A stretch of DNA of 64,000 nucleotides from Gigaspora rosea (lineage: Eukaryota > Glomeromycota > Glomeromycetes > Diversisporales > Gigasporaceae). The DNA lies in assembly GCA_003550325.1 (NCBI GenBank), contig QKWP01002016.1:1-64000 (forward strand), in the 5' to 3' direction. The notes under the pieces are model-generated. The model saw only the letters and a list, made by a program, of their open reading frames with translations. It ran no database searches and was not told the origin of the DNA. The position numbers were made by a program, and so were the translations under genes. This document shows, piece after piece, positions 58,270 to 64,000 of the stretch (positions within the stretch are counted from its first letter, which is position 1; the number at the start of each line of letters is the position of its first letter).

Positions 58270-59775
58270 CTAATGGCCTATCTGTATTATGCAATGTAGG
58301 CGGGAAACTACTGGCCAGCGCTAAGCTGCATAAACAACTGCTCATAGTTATCTTCTGGCACAATATTATTGCTATTTTCTGGGAGCATATCCAGTGTTTA
58401 AAATTGGTATGCGGAATCTGTGGAGCGCAAATTAAATATTTATTCTGCAAGTTTTTTTTTAATACATGTGGATTCCGCAAATATAAAAAAACAAAATTCC
58501 ACAGAATTTCCGTATATTATATATTTTTTTATTCCGCAGATTCGATATGAGGTGAATCTGTGGACACTTGTTATATAAAACCAATCTTCTCTATATAGAG
58601 ATAATACTTCTTTAATCTCAATATAATGAAGGATTTAAAATTCTCAATTATTCTGCATATAAATACTACGGCAAGAATAATTTGTGCTTAATAGCAACTA
58701 TTCTATGCATACTGCTTAAACTTAAATAAGCATCTACAGAATTAACTAATCTCTAATGCATTAGATTAAGAATGCCATTTTTGACAATTTTAGTAAATGG
58801 CTAGTATAATTATTATGGTATGGTATTAAAATCAAAAGTCACGCATGCTCAAAATTGCAATAATTTGTCTGGCATACCTGAAATGAATTTTATTTGGTGA
58901 AAACATTTGCATTAGCGTTAGTTGTAAATTATGCACAATTACAGAATATGCACCCAGAAATAGCAATTAATGAGCAAGGGATATGTGATAATGAGAATGA
59001 AAATGGCAGGTTCCATAGAGAGGGAAGGACATTGTAATCTATAGCTGAATGGATGTTTGTTGGCATAATCTCATACCCTTGTTTTCATGCGGCCTTTTAT
59101 TGAATTAGTAGTTACTATATACGGAAGGTAATTAATGGTTTGATTATGCGGACCTGCCCCACATCTAATTACCAAATTCAGTCTTGTTTCTGTTGCTAGT
59201 TTATAGTTTTTCTTGCCCCTGCTTATCATTTTTTTGATCTATCCTATCAACTTATATTGATTCAAATGTAATTGTAATCAAGTAATTTGATTCAATTATG
59301 GAATTAGTTAAAAATTCTTAACTGAGCAGAAAAATAAAAATCTAGTTTTTACATATTAAATTAATTTTCGCAACTATATTGTTATTAATAAAAAATGTAA
59401 TCCGCATATTAATAAATAATTCCGCAACTATATTGTTAATTAAAAATGTAATCTGCATATTAATAAATAATTCCGCAACTTTATTAAAATATTAAATGTA
59501 TTCCACATATAATTTTAAAATCCAATTTTAAACACTGAGCATATCCCATTTTAGTTTCAATTTCAATAGCACATAAATTATAGCGAAATGAACCTGCTAT
59601 TTTTATAACTATAACTAGTAAATATTAATTCACATCACATATTCATATTAATGGCCAGTTTGCATTATGCAGGCAGTAAACCACAGGCCAGTGCTAAGCC
59701 GCACAAACTCAACTGCTTATAGTGATCTTCTGGCACAATATAATTTGCTATTTCTGGGTACATATCCCATTTTAG
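58270..59775. repeat. Direct duplication flanking the hAT MITE
   Basis: 58270-58392 (TAATGGCCTATCTGTATTATGC ... CTTCTGGCACAATA..CTATTTTCTGGGAGCATATC) recurs at 59648-59775 with about 80 percent similarity. The MITE at 58392 entered the first copy; the sequence after its right target site (CCCATTTTAGTTTCAA) matches what follows the second copy. Confidence 0.65.
58392..59537. mobile_element. 1146-bp hAT-type element with 8-bp TSD
   Basis: The ends CAGTGTTTAAAATTGG and CCAATTTTAAACACTG are exact inverted copies, flanked by AGCATATC on both sides (58384-58391, 59538-59545). Repeated words CCGCATATTAATAAATAATTCCGCAAC lie near the right end. No transposase. It is the long member of the family seen at 34994-35176. 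Confidence 0.9.
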
Positions 59776-60059
59776 TTTCAACAACTAATATAATCTGCAT
59801 CCATCAAATAAAATTAAACTCTGGTATATTAGACCAGACTATTCCAATTATAAAAAATATATAAATATTTATTTAATAAATTTTATTTAAATTTTTAAGT
59901 AAAGTTATTAAAACAAATCTTTAATTCTAATTTATAAAATTGGCAAAAGTAAAATAGCAACCCATTTCTATGCGACCTCTATATGATTGACTAATCATTT
60001 TTTTAGATTGATGATTATATAAATAATTTTTTTTATTTTTTTTTAACATGAAAATTTTT

Positions 60060-61440
60060 TTTAGTTGTTATTTAGAATTTTTATTGGAGTTATTACTAGA
60101 GTTATTACTAGAGCCATTGCTGAAGTTATCGATAGAGCTATCTTATCATTTTTGGTCAGTTTTAGCGTGTTTTCATCATTTTTTAGTAGATTTTTATTGT
60201 TTTTTAGTGGGTCTTCTTCATTTTTAGTGGTCTTCTTAGAACTCCGAAATATATATAGATAGGTCAGATTAATTATAATATTACTAAAAATAGAAAGATC
60301 TATAGAAACCCCCTCAAAAATAAGCAAAAATTACTATAAATAGAAAAGATCTTTATAAAAAACACCAAAAATAAGCAAACTAATACATGACCTATCTATG
60401 TATATTTTGTGTCCTGTTTTTGTCAGTGGGTCTTCTGGTTTTTCAATGGGTCTTCATAGTTTTTTGATAGAATTTCTTTATTTTGGTAGGACTTCTTCAT
60501 CATTTTTTGGTAGGACTTTTTTATCGTATTTCGGTAAAACTTCTCTATTGTTTTTCAATGGATTCATTTAGTAGGTTCCTTGTTTTTCTGAAATTTTGGT
60601 AAGTTCTTTTAGTAAGTTTTTCAGTAACTTTTCATCATTTTTAGTAGTTTTTTTTAGTAGTTTTTTAGTGAGTTTTCATCATTTTTTCAGTAGGTTCTTT
60701 TAGTAACTTAGTTATTTTAGTGGGTATATTAAGTAGGTTCTTTGTCTTTTCATCAATTTTTGGTGAGTTCTTCCAGTAAGTTCTTTGTTATTTTCAGTAG
60801 TTTTTACAATAAACCTTTATTTTTTGGTGGGTTTTCTTTGTTGTTTTTCAGTAGGGCTTTTTTTCATTATTTTTTAGTGAGGTTTCTTAATCATTTTTTG
60901 GTGAGTTCATTCTGTAGGTTCTTTGTCTCTTTGAATTTTAAGTAGATCCTTTCAGAAAGTTTTTCAGTAACTTTTTGTTGTTTTTAATAGTTTCTTTTAG
61001 TAGTTCTTTAGTAGGTCTTTATTATTTTTTCAGTGGGTTCTTTTAGTAATTTTGTCGTTTTAGCTGGTTCATAATTTGTCTCTTTATTAATTTTAGTAGG
61101 TTCTTTTGGTAAGTTCTTCAGTAGTTTTTCGTTATTTTCAGTAGTTTTTTCTAGTAAGTTCTTTGGTAGATCATCTTCATTTTTTAGTAGGTCTTTTTCA
61201 TTTTTCAGTAGATCTTTTTATCATTTTTATTGGGTTCTTTAGTAATTTTGTTATTTTTTATTAGTTTATTTAGTAAGTTCTTTGTTTCTTCATTAATTTG
61301 TAGCAGGTTTTTTCTGTAAATTCTTAACTGTTTTTCAGCATCTTTCTTATTGTTTTTTAGCACCTTTTTTGTCCTGTTTTTACTCTGTTTTTGCCCTGTT
61401 TTTACCCCATTTTTAACCTGTTTTCTTCTTCATTTTTTTT
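60060..61440 (+). repeat. T-rich degenerate repeat field
   Basis: About 1.4 kb of TTTTTAGTAGGTTCTTT-, TTTTTCAGTAAGTTC- and TTTTCATCATTTTTTAGT-type words with no strict period. The strand is strongly biased to T and G with few C. Short open frames here are low-complexity Phe/Ser/Leu text, not genes. Confidence 0.75.
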
Positions 61441-61449
61441 GTCAATTTG

Positions 61450-63850
61450 TTCTATTGTGCTAAAAAAAATTAATAAAATAAATAAAAAAATTTAATAAAT
61501 AAATAAAAAAAAAACTTAATAAAAAAATAATAATAAAAACTTAATAAAAAAATCTTAATAAAAAAAAGTATTAATACATGTAATCAATCTTAATTAGTTG
61601 ATAATAGGGTTACTATAGCGATGAGTTGCTGCAAAATAATACTTTATAAAATTTATTAAAATATTAAAAAAATTTTTTTTAATTTAGCAACCATGCTAGT
61701 ACTTTATTAGGTTAATATAATTAACTTTGCAGTTTTATACAATTATGGCTAGAGCTTATCTAAATTCAAAATACTGACTAATTTAGCTTATTGTTACTAA
61801 TATCAAAATTATTTATATTTGATCTGCTATAGTAAACTTTATCTTTATATTAAATATTTCTATAATACTTAATATACTAGGAAAATGTGTAGCATTATTA
61901 GATCTGGAGCATATAATATGATAATTTCTTTACACAAATATATAAATATGTTATTTTGTTATACTAAATTAACAAATTTGAAATGTGTGTGGATATACAA
62001 AAATTTTTCGAATTATATTTCTAATATAATCTTCATAATATTTATACAGATGCATCAAAAAAGCAACTTTTGAAAGAGAAGTGCATCAAAAACGTAATTT
62101 TTGTATCACTTAATGCATAGAAATTGAGAATCTCTGCTACGCTTTAAAACAATCACTAAATAGTATTTACATCCTAACTTATTATAATTGCCTACCTTCT
62201 TTTTTTAGCTTCTTAAGCAGAAGGATTTAAATTTCAACTAACTAAGAAAAATAAAACATATCAAGAAAATAAAAGAGTAGATAAAAAAAGAGAGAAATAC
62301 TACAAAACCTATATAAAGACCAATATAAACCAAAACAAAATAGAAAAACCAAAGAAAAAGGCAGAAAAAAATAAAACAATCTATGATAAGTACACTATCT
62401 TAGCCTGTGCTATGCATAAAAAAACTATATAACAACTCAACAATTGTATATCTATACTGTAAAGCTTTGCCTTAATATTAAAATATTCTTTTTAACTATG
62501 CATTTCATTTTCAGATATTTCTTTAACTATAGACATTAGATCCTTATCATGTATATTAGTATTGTGATATTCAAAACAAATATATGGTTGCATTCTACTG
62601 AGTTTGTCCAAAAATAAAAACTGTAAACAATGTCAATGTTTTACCAAATATAAGCTAAATTGCCCACTTTTTCAAAAAAATTTGAAGAAAAAAAAGAGTA
62701 GAGCAAAATATGAAGTGAGTCACTTGTATCAAACTTGAAGAAAGTATATTCAAAAAAGATTTTTCTAAAACGCACCTATGGTGTTTTACACTATGTTACA
62801 CAAAACGATTAGAATAGCCAATAAAAATTTAAGATCAGGTGTAACATAAAATTTCATTTCTTTGTTTATTTTTTTAAAAAAAACGTTCATATCTTAAAAT
62901 TTTGCTTATGAAACCATCTTTAGGGCTCTAATAAAAAAAATTCCTTGCTAAATTTTGTATATACTAATGCCTAGATAAATCCCAGGCCTCACCCTAACCT
63001 AATTTTATTTTGGTTTTATAAAAGTTTATTTTTTTGTTTTTTTACACAGATTTGCAAATCTAATTTACTTATGGTAGTAAAATACTATAAGTGTGTTTTA
63101 TAATATTTGTTCAAAAAAACTTATTTTCTTGTTATTCCCTATTGTTTTGCTACAAGTTACTTCATTGACAAAGAAGAACTTGAATCTTTACCAAAATTTC
63201 TCATACAAGGGCACCACCTTCTGCTAGTTATCTTGTAAAAAGATGCTTTTAGCTTGCATATCAAATATACAAAGAAGTTCCCAATATAGCAAAGTTAACT
63301 TTTATAAGAACTATATTTCTGTGTTATTCTACTATACTTTAAATATAGACAACACTCTAACAAGAAAATTTTGGTTTCTTTTAGTGGGAAATTTGGTTCA
63401 AGTGATTGTCAGAAAGAGTTCCATGTTTATTTTATTAAAACAATATAAGTTTTGAATTTTAAAAATTAAATTTAGTTTTTAATATAATATTTTCATTTTG
63501 AAAAAAAAGTTGAAATAGGACAAGTAACAATAAAGTAATTGATAAATTTTTTAAAAAACTTAGCTAAAATCATTAGATTATTGTAATATTTTAGAAGGAC
63601 ATTAAATATTTAAATAGTGGTAGCAATCTGGGTTTAATATAAATTGGAACTATAAAAAAAAATAAATTAAAAAAAATAAAATAAGAAATACCTAGATAAT
63701 TTTTATAAGTTTGAAAATTTTTTACAAGTTTGAAAATTTTTTACAAGAGGTATATAATAATTATATATTTGAATTTAAATTTTTAATTTATTCAAGTCAT
63801 TATACTAAAAAAAATATTACTTAATTATAAGTTTAAATTTCATATAATAT
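61450..63850. other. AT-rich DNA, no gene
   Basis: An A/T-only stretch at 61460-61570 is followed by plain AT-rich sequence. CTCACCCTAACCTAA at 62988-63002 is a lone telomere-like word. Frames of 62-70 codons (61885-62073, 63243-63455) have no domain. Confidence 0.45.
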
Positions 63851-63859
63851 AAAGTATTG

Positions 63860-64000
63860 TTACAGTAGGGAGGCCTTCTTTAACTCCTTACTATAACAAC
63901 GACACAGCTACAGGGATCCTTTATCAGTTTATAGCGGTGTCCAAGAGGTAGGTATAATTCCTTAGTCTGTAAGAAATTATACTCTTCTCTAAGGGCAGTT
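63860..64000. other. Start of a GC-richer unit cut by the window end
   Basis: From CAGTAGGGAGGCCTTC onward base composition rises (AACGACACAGCTACAGGGATCC, AGCGGTGTCCAAGAGG) and differs from the preceding AT-rich DNA. It may be the edge of a transposon or gene that continues beyond the window. Confidence 0.35.

Noticed and set aside
60742-60945. 67-codon Phe/Ser-rich frame as a membrane peptide
   Set aside because: It arises from the T-rich repeat field and has no stable composition beyond the repeat.

Overview
The window reads as a repeat-packed, gene-poor stretch of a fungal nuclear chromosome. It is very AT-rich. The gene families present (Sel1-repeat plus tyrosine-kinase-like kinase proteins, BTB plus TLDc proteins, abundant hAT relics, a Helitron DUF6570 fragment) and short introns of about 65-95 bp point to an arbuscular mycorrhizal fungus of the Glomeromycotina, most like Rhizophagus. 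This identification comes from family content and style, not from a database match.

Only two genes look fully intact: two copies of a three-exon NmrA/isoflavone-reductase-like NAD(P)-binding protein of 289 aa (22573-23615 and 36563-37604, both minus). They sit in a segmental duplication (21224 to about 24250, and 35234-38601). The other host-type genes are damaged. A Sel1-repeat/kinase fusion (31706-33672, minus) is split by one in-frame TAG. A BTB-BACK-TLDc gene (54005-55538, minus) carries two single-base frameshifts in A runs. A second Sel1/kinase locus (50400-52530) is heavily decayed and lies in both orientations.

The rest is mobile-element strata. There is a pogo-like transposase with three stops (11949-13118), a hAT element with a broken transposase (38602-42968), a Helitron fragment (30848-31250) and the RNase H end of a LINE (56653-58069). 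At least fifteen non-autonomous elements have visible terminal inverted repeats (TIRs), several with clear target-site duplications: 8 bp for hAT-like, TA for mariner/pogo-like, TTAA for one palindrome and TAA for a Harbinger-like one. Some can be checked against an uninterrupted copy inside this same window.

Layout. 1-2750: non-coding with degenerate telomere-like words and one 193-bp MITE. 2750-5400: tandemly duplicated decayed gene, the second copy holding a 524-bp palindrome. 5700-11130: foldback and MITE elements, one carrying a nested simple-sequence insertion. 11800-13120: pogo relic. 13900-17500: nested MITEs and a probable assembly join at a single N. 17550-20840: satellite array A. 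21224-24250: NmrA duplication 1. 24230-27900: satellite array B, then a hAT insertion (27920-29592) with an assembly gap. 30848-33672: Helitron relic and Sel1/kinase gene. 33894-35230: composite TIR element with a GC-rich 247-bp palindrome, ending at NmrA duplication 2. 38602-42968: hAT element. 43650-48330: inverted satellite array C. 49100-50660: small repeats and a Sel1 fragment. 51360-55540: kinase relic and BTB-TLDc gene. 55676-58190: GC-rich retroposon-like island and LINE relic. 58270-61450: hAT MITE and T-rich repeat field. 61450-64000: nearly featureless AT-rich DNA.

The genes do not form a pathway. What ties the window together is reshuffling by transposons and repeats: the satellite arrays flank the duplicated NmrA gene, and a transposon end lies within 4 bp of one duplication breakpoint. 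No CRISPR array, rRNA or intact tRNA gene was found.
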